Positions 26,154-34,475 of a stretch of DNA of 45,506 nucleotides are shown here, piece after piece (positions within the stretch are counted from its first letter, which is position 1; each line of letters opens with the position of its first letter). Under the pieces are notes generated by a model that had not been told where the DNA came from, did no database searches, and worked only from the letters and a program-made list of their open reading frames with translations. A program made the translations under genes and the position numbers. Source of the stretch: Candidatus Brockarchaeota archaeon (GTDB taxonomy: Archaea; Thermoproteota; EX4484-205; JAAOZO01); NCBI GenBank assembly GCA_017601145.1, contig JAFNIV010000013.1:1-45506 (forward strand), written 5' to 3'.

Positions 26154-26750
26154 ATGAATAAAGCTAGTTCTTTCTTAGTGTTAGCTTTAGTTGGAGGTAT
26201 CGTTTTTGCTATTACTCTTCCATCTTTGCTAGGTCTAATAACAAATGGCCCCGTCTACGACGTTGTACCAACAGAAACTTACAATAAGACAATTACAGCA
26301 ATTGTTCCAAAGCAAAACTACTTAATTACAGAAAACTCAAAAACGTTTAACATTTTGCTTACTCCAATAGGTTCTAATTATACTTTTTCTGGAAAGATAT
26401 CTGGAAACTCTACATTTATTTTCAGCATAAGCTCACCCTCCTATTCTGAAAGTAATGTAGTAGTTAACACAGGTGATCAAAAGACTTTCACTTTTCCAAT
26501 AAATTCTCCAACGAATGTTACAATTACTATAGCGAAACAAAGCTCAAGCAAGGTGCTAAGTATTACATTTGAAGCCTTTGGCGAATACAACGTTAGAATT
26601 CCTTCTTCACAAAGGGTTGTAAACTTTCTTTATACTTATATAATTCCATTGTTATCTATTCTTGGCCTAGTTATTCTTTTGTTTGGTTTCTACAGTCTAA
26701 GGAAAGAAGCTAGGTCACAAGTAACAACTCAAAGTTCGGTGATGCTTTAG
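26154..26750 (+). CDS. Surface protein with two membrane helices
   Basis: The 198-residue protein starts with a membrane helix or signal (FLVLALVGGIVFAITLPSLLGLI). It has an extracellular domain of about 120 residues with many N-x-S/T sites (NKT, NYT, NST, NVT) and alternating hydrophobic strands, then a C-terminal helix (YIIPLLSILGLVILLFGFY) and a short charged tail. I do not recognise the family. It is followed 5 bp later by signal peptidase I. Confidence 0.65.
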   Translation: MNKASSFLVLALVGGIVFAITLPSLLGLITNGPVYDVVPTETYNKTITAIVPKQNYLITENSKTFNILLTPIGSNYTFSGKISGNSTFIFSISSPSYSESNVVVNTGDQKTFTFPINSPTNVTITIAKQSSSKVLSITFEAFGEYNVRIPSSQRVVNFLYTYIIPLLSILGLVILLFGFYSLRKEARSQVTTQSSVML

Positions 26751-26755
26751 CTCAA

Positions 26756-27349
26756 ATGCTTTCAAAAAGCTTAAAGGAAGATATAAAAATATTTATTGAT
26801 GAAGTAATTATTCCGTTTGTTATAAGCTTAATTATATTTGTTTTATTCTATTTTTCTCTTGTTCTCTTAACTGGGTCAACAACCCCTTTAAGGATAGTTG
26901 CAGTAGATATGCCTGTTTGGTATCAAAATAGCATGTATCCAACATTTATAACTGGAGATATAATAATTGTTCAAAAGGTTGATCCTTCTAGTTTAAAAGT
27001 AGGTGACGTAATAGTTTTTAATAGACCATATTCTGAGACTCCAGTCGTTCATAGAATAATTCAAGTTATTAAAGAAGATGGTACTCTAGAATTTAAAGTT
27101 AAAGGGGACTTTAATCCAATTCCAGATTTTTATTTAGTAAAGGAAAGCGACATATTAGGGAAATGGACTGGATACAAGATACAACTTATTGGCATAGTTA
27201 TACTTCTTGCTCAAACAACTCTTGGAAAATTCATATTAATTTCTTTGCTCCTAATTTATATAATTTATACGTTTGTTGCAGAAAAAATTGAAAAGGATGA
27301 AAAAAGAACGTCTAAAGAAAATTTAAGTTTTTCTAAAAATGAACTGTAA
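26756..27349 (+). CDS. Signal peptidase I (archaeal/ER type)
   Basis: The 197-residue membrane protein has an N-terminal helix, the catalytic serine in NSMYPTF (about residue 61), the histidine in VVHRIIQV that replaces the bacterial lysine in the archaeal/ER type, the KGDFNP acid-box motif and two C-terminal helices. It removes signal peptides at the outer face of the membrane. It lies in a tight unit with two upstream genes. Confidence 0.9.
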   Translation: MLSKSLKEDIKIFIDEVIIPFVISLIIFVLFYFSLVLLTGSTTPLRIVAVDMPVWYQNSMYPTFITGDIIIVQKVDPSSLKVGDVIVFNRPYSETPVVHRIIQVIKEDGTLEFKVKGDFNPIPDFYLVKESDILGKWTGYKIQLIGIVILLAQTTLGKFILISLLLIYIIYTFVAEKIEKDEKRTSKENLSFSKNEL

Positions 27350-27454
27350 CTTTAGTTGTTAAATTTTTATTCTAGAATTACACTTACGAAGATAAAGTAA
27401 ACTTTTCTAAACGTAACCGATAAAATTAAAAACCCAAAAACTTCATAGTGAGGC

Positions 27455-28774
27455 ATGAGTGAGATTCCGTTTCTTCTTATAATACTGGATGGTCTAGGAG
27501 ATCATAGTTATACTGAGCTTAAAGATAGAACTCCGCTTGAAGCAGCAAACCAGAAAAACATTTCAAAGATAAAAAGTTTAGGAGCTCAAGGCCTTATGGA
27601 TCCAATAGCGCCTGGTGTGCCCCCAAGTAGTGATACTGCTCATCTTCAAATCCTCGGTTATGACCTCACAACCGAATACTTTGGAAGAGGTCCAATAGAA
27701 GCAATAGGTGAAGGGATTGAACTTGAAGAAGGCGAAATTGCTTTTAGAGCTGACTTTGGGACTGCTAAAGTAGAAGACAATAAGGCCATAGTAGTCGATA
27801 GGAGAGCCGGAAGAATACCAACTGAAGAAACTAGGCAACTTGTTGAACTACTAAATAAAGAAGCAAGATTCATTGATGGCTATGAGTTTAAGGTTGTAGG
27901 CCTAACTGAGCATAGAGCAGCAGTTATTGTAAGAGGAGAAGACTTGTCTTATGAAGTTACAGACAACGATCCCCACAACGTGAACGTTCCAGTACTTGAA
28001 TGCCAAGTCAGGGAAGAAGCTAAGGAAAAAGAAAAGGCAAAGAGGTTAGCTGAGCTTATGAACAAGTGGACTATAAAAACAATGAAAATACTTGAAGAAG
28101 CAAAATTAAACGAAATTAGAAAAAAAGAAGGAAAACTTCCTGCAAATGTAGTGTTGTTCAGAGGGGCCGGAATTATGAAGAAGCTACCAACATTTTATGA
28201 AAAACATGGCTTAAAGGCAGCTGGAATTGCAGGCGGAGCTCTTTACAAAGGTGTTGCAAAAGCTGTTGGTATGGCCTTAATTGAAGTTCAAGGTGCAAAT
28301 GGTATGCCTGACACAAACATTAAGGGAAAGTTTGATGCAGCCAAGAAAGCCTTATCAAGTTACGATTTTGTTTTCCTTCATCTAAAAGCAACTGATTATT
28401 ATTCTCATAAAGGAGATCCAATCGGAAAATCTGAGTTCATAAGCAAGTTTGATAGTAACTTATCAATATTGGAAGAGCTTTTCAAAGATATTGCAATAAT
28501 GGTAACGGGTGATCACACAACACCATGCGATAGAGGCTTACATAGTGGTGAACCAGTCCCAGTTCTTGTAAGTGCGCCATCGATAAGAAGAGATGGTACA
28601 AAAATTTTTTCTGAAAGAGAAGCTTCAGTCGGAAGCTTAGGAAGAATAAAAGGTTCAGATGTTATGAAAATAGTCTTAGACATGGTTGAAAGAACTGTTG
28701 AATTTGGAACAAGGCCATCTCCAAGACTAATAACCTACATGCCTCTTGAACTAAAACCTCTTAGAATTTCTTAA
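27455..28774 (+). CDS. apgM: Cofactor-independent phosphoglycerate mutase (archaeal ApgM)
   Basis: The 439-residue enzyme has the alkaline phosphatase-superfamily layout: LLIILDGLGDH near residue 12 (metal-binding Asp), PPSSDTAHLQILGYD with the phosphorylated serine, DYYSHKGDPIGK, and TGDHTTPCDRGLHSGEPVPV near residue 350, which binds the second metal pair. It interconverts 3- and 2-phosphoglycerate in glycolysis and gluconeogenesis. Start ATG lies about 26 bp after an AAAATTAAAA box. Confidence 0.96.
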   Translation: MSEIPFLLIILDGLGDHSYTELKDRTPLEAANQKNISKIKSLGAQGLMDPIAPGVPPSSDTAHLQILGYDLTTEYFGRGPIEAIGEGIELEEGEIAFRADFGTAKVEDNKAIVVDRRAGRIPTEETRQLVELLNKEARFIDGYEFKVVGLTEHRAAVIVRGEDLSYEVTDNDPHNVNVPVLECQVREEAKEKEKAKRLAELMNKWTIKTMKILEEAKLNEIRKKEGKLPANVVLFRGAGIMKKLPTFYEKHGLKAAGIAGGALYKGVAKAVGMALIEVQGANGMPDTNIKGKFDAAKKALSSYDFVFLHLKATDYYSHKGDPIGKSEFISKFDSNLSILEELFKDIAIMVTGDHTTPCDRGLHSGEPVPVLVSAPSIRRDGTKIFSEREASVGSLGRIKGSDVMKIVLDMVERTVEFGTRPSPRLITYMPLELKPLRIS

Positions 28775-28813
28775 TTCTAAAGAACTTTTTTGTTTAACAG
28801 TGTTCTTGTTTTG

Positions 28814-29031
28814 GGCTCGAGGTGAGGGGTTGTCCCGCTCTCAGCCATACCTGGTTTAACGCCCAACTGAGTATACGGTTCCCCTCCACTCCTGAAGGCG
28901 ATTTTCCCCCAGAGTGCCCAAGTCCTGACCATTTCTTAGCCCAAGCTGGCAGGACTCAGACTGTAGCGAGGATATCGCCTTCATTCATGCGAGCTACTGC
29001 CATTGGGCAGTTAGGCTCGACCTCGATCTAC
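28814..29031 (-). ncRNA. Unidentified G+C-rich structured RNA (about 220 nt)
   Basis: This island is far more G+C rich than its surroundings and has no credible protein. On the minus strand it forms nested and long-range exact helices. The ends close with 7 bp (28817-28823 with 29020-29026). Near the 5' end CGAGC/GCTCG (29015-29019, 28990-28994) encloses hairpin ACTGCC/GGCAGT with a 4-base loop (28996-29011). GAAGGCGAT/ATCGCCTTC (28974-28982 with 28894-28902) encloses AGTCCTG/CAGGACT (28950-28956, 28921-28927). GAGGGG/CCCCTC (28881-28886, 28824-28829) encloses CTGAG/CTCAG (28867-28871, 28840-28844). A TTAAATTT box at 29063-29070 predicts the 5' end near 29040. I do not find the conserved core sequences of RNase P or SRP RNA. 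The same helices would form in the plus-strand transcript, so strand rests on the promoter. Confidence 0.7.
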
Positions 29032-29062
29032 CCATTACTTATGACTACTTGTTTCGATAAAC

Positions 29063-29070
29063 AAATTTAA
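29063..29070 (-). promoter_or_regulatory. TATA box for the structured RNA
   Basis: On the minus strand GCTTAAATTTG forms an archaeal TATA-like box about 25 bp upstream of the predicted RNA 5' end near 29040. Confidence 0.5.
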
Positions 29071-29142
29071 GCTTATATCTTTAACTTTTGTTTAGTTTTA
29101 ACTAAATTTGTATAGATTTTTATGAGGTTTAGATATATATTT

Positions 29143-29703
29143 TTATCTTTCTTCATTAAAAATTAAAAGGGCAAGAAAAATTAAACCAACTAAAGTAATG
29201 AATAAACCATAGTATCCTAATTCTGTCGTTTGAATGTTTAACTTCTCTATAAAAACTTGTGCTAGTCCTCCTGAAACAGTTAATAGAACTCCAGCAAGAA
29301 ATAAAAGATACTTTATTGGATTTCCAACTTTTCTTGAGGAAACCATTAGAAGAGAAACTAAGAATGAAGTAAGAATGATTACAGAAGTTATCAAAACAGA
29401 AGTCTTAAGTTTTTGAAAAACAAAAAAGTATTCAACGGAAAGTAAAGAAATAGCGATAAGGCCACCAACACTTCTTGCCAATGTTGCTGATGGCAGTTGT
29501 TTTGCTGGTTTGTTTATCAAACCAAAAAATACTGCAATAAGAACCAGAGCTAAGGAAGTATAAATTACATAAGAATTTTCTAAAAAGTTTTTTACACCGA
29601 GTAATATATTTCCTATTAAAAAGATTAATAGGTAAAGGTATGCACTTAAGTCTGAGATCAAACGAAAAATGTCTATGTTGTTGTTTCTCATGCTTGAGCT
29701 CAT
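29143..29703 (-). CDS. Polytopic membrane protein, family unknown
   Basis: This protein of about 186 residues has roughly six membrane helices with short loops (for example LALVLIAVFFGLI and GLFITLVGLIFLALLIF) and no recognisable motif. The start is likely ATG at 29703, with another in-frame ATG at 29688. It follows trmI in the same direction after 56 bp. Confidence 0.6.
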   Translation of the reverse strand: MSSSMRNNNIDIFRLISDLSAYLYLLIFLIGNILLGVKNFLENSYVIYTSLALVLIAVFFGLINKPAKQLPSATLARSVGGLIAISLLSVEYFFVFQKLKTSVLITSVIILTSFLVSLLMVSSRKVGNPIKYLLFLAGVLLTVSGGLAQVFIEKLNIQTTELGYYGLFITLVGLIFLALLIFNEER

Positions 29704-29759
29704 CAAAAAGAATTTTGTTTATTTAAACTTTTAGATTTCTATTATGCTAGAATCTAAAG

Positions 29760-30530
29760 CTATCTCTTTACCTTTACTAAAAAAATTAAAAAGGCATTAT
29801 GAGCTCTTGCCAGTGGTAATGGTCTGACTGCTCCCCTTTTTGCTTGAATTTCTTGTAAAATTATGTCTGCAGCTTCATAGAAAACAAAATCCTCTGGAAG
29901 GTTTTCGCTGAGTTTAACTAGCTGGTTATAAGTTGGAATTACTACTGCAACTCTAGACGAGGGTTTTAATGCGTTGCTTATCGCCTCAAGTGCTATCCAT
30001 GGTTCAGGGACGTCAATGAATGCCGCATCAAAAAAATTCTTTTCTTCAATTCCACTTCTAACGTCAGTTAGCCTAAGGTCGACATAGTTAAGTAGCGAAA
30101 ACTTTTTCAAATTTTCTGAAGCAATTCTTAGTGATTCCTCATTTATGTCAACAGAAACTATCCTTCCATTTGGTTTAACTACATTTGCTAAGAAAATAGT
30201 TGTTGCCCCACTACCAGTTCCTACTTCCAACACTTTACTTCCACTTTCTATTCCAAGTTTTACCAAAGCATATCCAATTTCTTTTGGATAAACTACTTGA
30301 GTTCTTCTAGCTATCTTAGAAACAATTTCTGAAAAAGTTGGCTTGAGGATGAACACTTCCTCTCCTAAGTTTGTAGTCAACTTACTTCCATATCCAGAAG
30401 AAAAAACTTGTTCAAATGGTAAGTAGCCTCTATGCGTGTGTATTCCTTTCTTCGTTAGTAAATGTAAGCTCTTTTTTCCATTCTTAAAAAGAACAAGAAC
30501 AAGATCTCCTTCCTTTAAGTTTTCCTCCAA
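29760..30530 (-). CDS. trmI: tRNA (adenine-N1)-methyltransferase TrmI
   Basis: The 256-residue enzyme has a beta-rich N-terminal domain, then SAM motif VLEVGTGSGATTIFLA (about residues 95-110), VSVDINEESL, DAAFIDVPEPW with the IDVPEPW catalytic block, and the EIQAKRGAVRPLP tail typical of TrmI. The archaeal enzyme makes m1A at positions 57/58 in tRNA, stabilising the T-loop in thermophiles. Start is TTG at 30530, about 7 bases after GAGGTG that lies at the end of the upstream gene. Confidence 0.94.
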   Translation of the reverse strand: MEENLKEGDLVLVLFKNGKKSLHLLTKKGIHTHRGYLPFEQVFSSGYGSKLTTNLGEEVFILKPTFSEIVSKIARRTQVVYPKEIGYALVKLGIESGSKVLEVGTGSGATTIFLANVVKPNGRIVSVDINEESLRIASENLKKFSLLNYVDLRLTDVRSGIEEKNFFDAAFIDVPEPWIALEAISNALKPSSRVAVVIPTYNQLVKLSENLPEDFVFYEAADIILQEIQAKRGAVRPLPLARAHNAFLIFLVKVKR

Positions 30531-30534
30531 AATC

Positions 30535-31218
30535 CTACACCTCTATCATAGTAATTGCCTTTCTTGCAGGAAAAGCAACGTTATAAACTAAAGTTTTCCC
30601 AACTTTACAACTAAGCTTTATTGCATTGTGTGCATGTCCATGAATTACAATATCTGGCTGAGTAAGAGAAATAACTTCTTCCATTCTAGGATCCATCAGG
30701 TAAGGATATGCAGACTCTTCCTCTCCAAAAACTGTTTCTCTACAAGTTGCGTAATGAGAAAGAAGTAATACTAGATCAACCCCACTTTTATTCATAAGTA
30801 GTTCTCTAATCTTTTTTACTCTGTCAGCATAAATCTGCTCTATGTTCTTTATTCTCTCTCTTTGCCAATTCGTTGGTTTTTGAAGACTTCCTCTTGTCCC
30901 TACTATCATTACTTTTTTGTTACCTAAAGTTGTATAAAAAGCATCGTCCATGAGCCAAACCACCTCTTCATATTTCTGTTTAAGTCGTTCATGAAGTTCA
31001 TCAAATTCTTCATTTCCAAATGTAGAAACTATTGTTCCTTTGTAAACTTTTCTTATTATGTTTAAAACACTAGAAAGAGTACCAATATTTCCTTTATAGA
31101 TCATATCTCCAGCGAACAACATTAAGTTGGCACTTGATAACCTTAAGCTAATTGAAGAAGAAAATTTACTTAAGTAAATCGGAGCATGTACATCTGAAAC
31201 GGCAGCGATTAAAGTCAT
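30535..31218 (-). CDS. Metallophosphoesterase
   Basis: The 227-residue protein has the calcineurin-like metal sites in order: AVSDVHAPIYL near residue 7, FAGDMIYKGN, FGNEEFD, LLSHYATC and IHGHAHNAIK near residue 197. It hydrolyses phosphate esters; the substrate is unknown. It is coupled to the upstream membrane protein by an ATGA overlap at 31215-31218 and to trmI by its GAGGTG site. Confidence 0.88.
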   Translation of the reverse strand: MTLIAAVSDVHAPIYLSKFSSSISLRLSSANLMLFAGDMIYKGNIGTLSSVLNIIRKVYKGTIVSTFGNEEFDELHERLKQKYEEVVWLMDDAFYTTLGNKKVMIVGTRGSLQKPTNWQRERIKNIEQIYADRVKKIRELLMNKSGVDLVLLLSHYATCRETVFGEEESAYPYLMDPRMEEVISLTQPDIVIHGHAHNAIKLSCKVGKTLVYNVAFPARKAITMIEV

Positions 31219-31571
31219 TTCGTTTTTATCTTCTTAAAAATTAAACGCTTAGTAAAAAATCCAAAGAAGGAAGATAAGAATAGTACAATTACTTCAAGGT
31301 AAGAGTTAAGAAGAAAATCTAAGTTTATCAAAGTTAAAGAAAAAGTGACATATGCTGCAATAGCAATAGCTCCTAGGATTAGTCCTTCCTCAAAGTAATC
31401 CTCTTCACTTAAGTACAAGGAAACTGAAAAACTTGATATTAGAACAAGAAGGATAAATCTAATGTCTTTTTCTATTACAGAATTGAGACTAAAGGATAAA
31501 GTTATCAAAGTTGATATGAAGAATAAAGTATAAAGTAAAGTAAAGAAGAGAAGATATTTATAGAGCTTCAT
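31215..31571 (-). CDS. Small four-helix membrane protein, family unknown
   Basis: The 118-residue protein has four hydrophobic segments (LLFFTLLYTLFFISTLITL first) and a lysine-rich C-terminal tail. I do not recognise it. Position between rqcH and the phosphoesterase, with a 4-base overlap to the latter, shows it is part of that transcript. Confidence 0.6.
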   Translation of the reverse strand: MKLYKYLLFFTLLYTLFFISTLITLSFSLNSVIEKDIRFILLVLISSFSVSLYLSEEDYFEEGLILGAIAIAAYVTFSLTLINLDFLLNSYLEVIVLFLSSFFGFFTKRLIFKKIKTK

Positions 31572-31616
31572 TTATGTCTTCAAAAAGAAGAATTTACTTC
31601 TTTATAAACTTTATTT

Positions 31617-33419
31617 TTAATCTATGTGGTAGTAAGCTAGTTCACTTTTTCTATCAGGCAACTTTGATGTAATTTCGTTTATTGTATCTTCCGGTAAATT
31701 AAATTTTTTTGAGGCAATGTCTAGAATTTTCCTCGCAATAGTTTTATTTTCAACATTTCCAGGCACTATTACAAAGTAGTTACTAAGTTTGCTCTCAGAC
31801 ATGAAAGAGTAAGTATTAGGTTCTCCTTTTTCATTAAAAGAAATCAGTATCTTAAGTGGACAGCTCTTGAAAAACTTTTTTTCTCCACTTACAACAAATG
31901 ACCCTTTGCTTAAGAAAGTTCCAGAAGGTGCCTTCTTTGAGAGCTGATGTCTTTCCACACAAAAAACATCAAGAGCTGAAAAGCCTGATTCCCATGCTTT
32001 ACTAGTGTAAGAAGCAACTAAGCTAGCAACTTCTTCCATTTCTTCTTCTTTTAGCTCTTGCTTAGGCCAAACTACTGCAAATGGAGAACCAGGAAAGTCA
32101 GAATGAAAAACTACTAAGTCATCCTCAACTGCATACTTCTTCAATAGGATCTCATTTGTTATAGCGTCTTTTCCAAGCAAAATCATCTTGTTTGTTGAAG
32201 TAAATGCGTACCTAAATTTCTTGTACCATACTTTTTCTTTTTCTTCTTTGAGTTTTATCCTGGTTTCCTTCTTTTCAACCTTTTTCGGTTTTATTGCCTT
32301 TGCTTTTTCCTCAAGTTCTTTTGAAAGTTCAAATAGCTTAGACGCATTTTTTGCAGCACTTATGCTGTAGTCGAGTTCTATAGTAAAGTTGTTTATTTTT
32401 ACCTCAAGAAGTCTCTTATCGTAATTTATTTTATTAACTTTAATTGGAGGATAATCTTTTCTTTGAGCCAGTACTATTTCAAATGCTTGCAGATTTGACA
32501 TTATTAGGTTAGCTTTCTCTCTAGCTTCTCTTGACATTTCAAGTAACCTCCTTACTCTTTCTTCTTCTCTACTCTTAGAAATCTTCTTACTTTCTATGTA
32601 AATTTCTCCAGAAGGAGTGAAATACTTATCTAAAGCTTCAGATATTGAGCTAAAAGTTATTGTTTGGTCTGTTTGTATATAATTTAGTGGAATAAGCGAA
32701 AAGTCTACTACGGTATTAGCTTTAATATAAACAGTTGGCATTGGAGTAATTTGATCAATGAACATAGGTAGTCTTTTCATGCTCAATATTTCTTCTTCAC
32801 TTAATTCTTTTAACTTCTTATCTTCTATTCTAAGATAGTTCATAGCCGCTTGAGCTAAGTTTCCAAGTCCAAGAGTTGCACTTAAGAACTTGGATAAATT
32901 TTCTTCTTTCTCGTTAAGAGAATTTATGTCAAAGTAAAATGGAGATTGAAATTTTGAAGGCGGTAAAGAGTACTTAATACCAACAGCTAAGCTTCTATCT
33001 TTCATTTTCTTCTTTTCAGTTGTAAAAATTATCTTTCCTTCTTTATCAGTGACAACTAAAGCTCCTCCACTCATAAGCTCAAGAAATATGCTAAATTTTT
33101 CGTTTCCTTTTTCAATTTCTATCTTTAAAATTCTATCAAAGTTTTCTTGAGTTATCTCTCTTATGAATGCACCTTTTATAATTTTTCTAACATTTATTAC
33201 GCTAGTGCTTGGAGAAGAAAATGGATACATAAATGAAGTTAAATGTGCTCTAAGTCCTCCTTGATAGATTAGTCTTCTTGTTCCAAAGGTTGAGTGAAGC
33301 TTTATTAAAGCTAAGTTTAACTCTTCATTGAAGTAAAAGTTTGAAATTCTTGCATTTTTTAGCAAGTTTTCCAGTTCTTTTGCCAGAAAGTAAACTTCCA
33401 ACCTAGATAGTTGCCTCAA
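31617..33419 (-). CDS. rqcH: RqcH (archaeal NEMF/Rqc2) ribosome quality control factor
   Basis: The 600-residue protein follows NEMF/RqcH order: an NFACT-N domain with the conserved DR pair in QENFDRILK (D95-R96), a helical/coiled-coil middle (about residues 285-400), and the NFACT-R domain with FRYAFTSTNKMILLGKDA (about residues 422-439) and FHSDFPGSP. In known members it binds stalled 60S/50S subunits and recruits tRNA to add C-terminal alanine tails. The start is TTG 33419; a TTTATTTAAAG-like TATA box lies about 22 bp upstream. Confidence 0.95.
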   Translation of the reverse strand: MRQLSRLEVYFLAKELENLLKNARISNFYFNEELNLALIKLHSTFGTRRLIYQGGLRAHLTSFMYPFSSPSTSVINVRKIIKGAFIREITQENFDRILKIEIEKGNEKFSIFLELMSGGALVVTDKEGKIIFTTEKKKMKDRSLAVGIKYSLPPSKFQSPFYFDINSLNEKEENLSKFLSATLGLGNLAQAAMNYLRIEDKKLKELSEEEILSMKRLPMFIDQITPMPTVYIKANTVVDFSLIPLNYIQTDQTITFSSISEALDKYFTPSGEIYIESKKISKSREEERVRRLLEMSREAREKANLIMSNLQAFEIVLAQRKDYPPIKVNKINYDKRLLEVKINNFTIELDYSISAAKNASKLFELSKELEEKAKAIKPKKVEKKETRIKLKEEKEKVWYKKFRYAFTSTNKMILLGKDAITNEILLKKYAVEDDLVVFHSDFPGSPFAVVWPKQELKEEEMEEVASLVASYTSKAWESGFSALDVFCVERHQLSKKAPSGTFLSKGSFVVSGEKKFFKSCPLKILISFNEKGEPNTYSFMSESKLSNYFVIVPGNVENKTIARKILDIASKKFNLPEDTINEITSKLPDRKSELAYYHID

Positions 33420-33499
33420 CTCTTGCTAGTACTTTCTTTAAATAAAACTTTATAAACCATTTTTTTCTAAAAACAAAAGAGAAAAATTAGGTGTTTTTA

Positions 33500-33811
33500 A
33501 TGGAAGAAGGAATAGAAAAGCTTGAAAATCTCGTATATTGGGCAAGATGTATCCTCGGGTCCTTACTTGGCATAATATTCGCAATCTTCTGGAGACCATA
33601 CTTAGGTAGCGTAATAACTGCAGCTTCAATTGCGTTGCTAGTCTTCTTAGTTTCTTACTATGTTATTAGATGGATCCTTGGTGAGGCTAGAGTTAACCTT
33701 TTAGGTGGGAAAAACAAGATTTACACTATAGGAATAGGTGCCTACTTTACGGCATGGCTATTTTTCTGGATTCTCTTTTACACGTTATTTTTTCATGGAA
33801 CTTCTGGCTAA
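33500..33811 (+). CDS. EMC6-like small membrane protein
   Basis: This protein of about 103 residues has three membrane helices with an Arg-Cys after an amphipathic start (ARCILGSLLGIIFAIF) and a C-terminal WLFFWILFYTLFFHG. Topology, length and that tail recall eukaryotic EMC6 (Rab5-interacting protein family), whose C-terminus also carries an FWT-LY-like run followed by His. This is my own pattern comparison, not a search. I start at ATG 33500, 6 bases after TAGGTG, rather than GTG 33491. It is divergent from rqcH. Confidence 0.55.
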   Translation: MEEGIEKLENLVYWARCILGSLLGIIFAIFWRPYLGSVITAASIALLVFLVSYYVIRWILGEARVNLLGGKNKIYTIGIGAYFTAWLFFWILFYTLFFHGTSG

Positions 33812-33932
33812 AACTCCTTATTTTTTCAATTTTATCTAGTTGAGTTAAGAAAAGTTTTAAACTTAAAATTAGGTAGTAAAAATTTTTAATACCTTCTATC
33901 AACAATCTGCTTTGTTAACCTGGTGATTAAAA

Positions 33933-34475
33933 ATGTGTTCTGAAGCTAAAGAAGAGAAAGATGAAAAAAATGGAGAAAAATTGACTTTAGAACTTGAACT
34001 CCTTACCCTTAAAAACGAAGTGAAGCTCCTAGAAAGTGAGCTAGAAGAGGAAAGAAAAAAGTACAATGAAATAAAAAATAAAATGGACTATCTTACAGCA
34101 GATTTTGAAAACTTCAGGAAAAGAGTTGAAAAAGACAAGTTTAATGCTACCTTAGGCGAAAAAGAAAGGATAATTAGAAAAATTCTTCCATTAGTTGATG
34201 AGCTTGAACTTGCAACTAAAATGGTAAACGATAGCAATGATCCCTTAGCAAAGGGCCTTAAAATGGTTTTAGATAAATTCATTATGTTTTTAAGGGAAGA
34301 AGGCTTCGAAGTAATTGAAACAGTAGGTAAACCTTTTAATCCAAATATTCATGAGTCTTTGGATGGAAAGGTTGAAGGAATTGTTACTGAAGAAGTTAGA
34401 AAGGGGTTTATGTTTATGGGTAAAGTTATTAGGCCTAGCATAGTTAAAGTTGGTAATGGAGGTGGTAAAGAATGA
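33933..34475 (+). CDS. grpE: GrpE nucleotide exchange factor
   Basis: The 180-residue protein has a charged N-terminus, a long coiled coil ([19 protein letters not shown] onward), the [13 protein letters not shown] segment and the C-terminal beta part [11 protein letters not shown] and [16 protein letters not shown]. It releases ADP from DnaK. The ATG is preceded by GGTGATT and by a TTTTTAATA box. It overlaps dnaK as ATGA. Confidence 0.95.
   Translation: MCSEAKEEKDEKNGEKLTLELELLTLKNEVKLLESELEEERKKYNEIKNKMDYLTADFENFRKRVEKDKFNATLGEKERIIRKILPLVDELELATKMVNDSNDPLAKGLKMVLDKFIMFLREEGFEVIETVGKPFNPNIHESLDGKVEGIVTEEVRKGFMFMGKVIRPSIVKVGNGGGKE

Noticed and set aside
28822-29070. Open frame of 82 codons on the plus strand across the G+C-rich island
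   Set aside because: The residue composition (many Pro, Ser, Cys) is unlike the other proteins, and the DNA is explained better by paired RNA helices.
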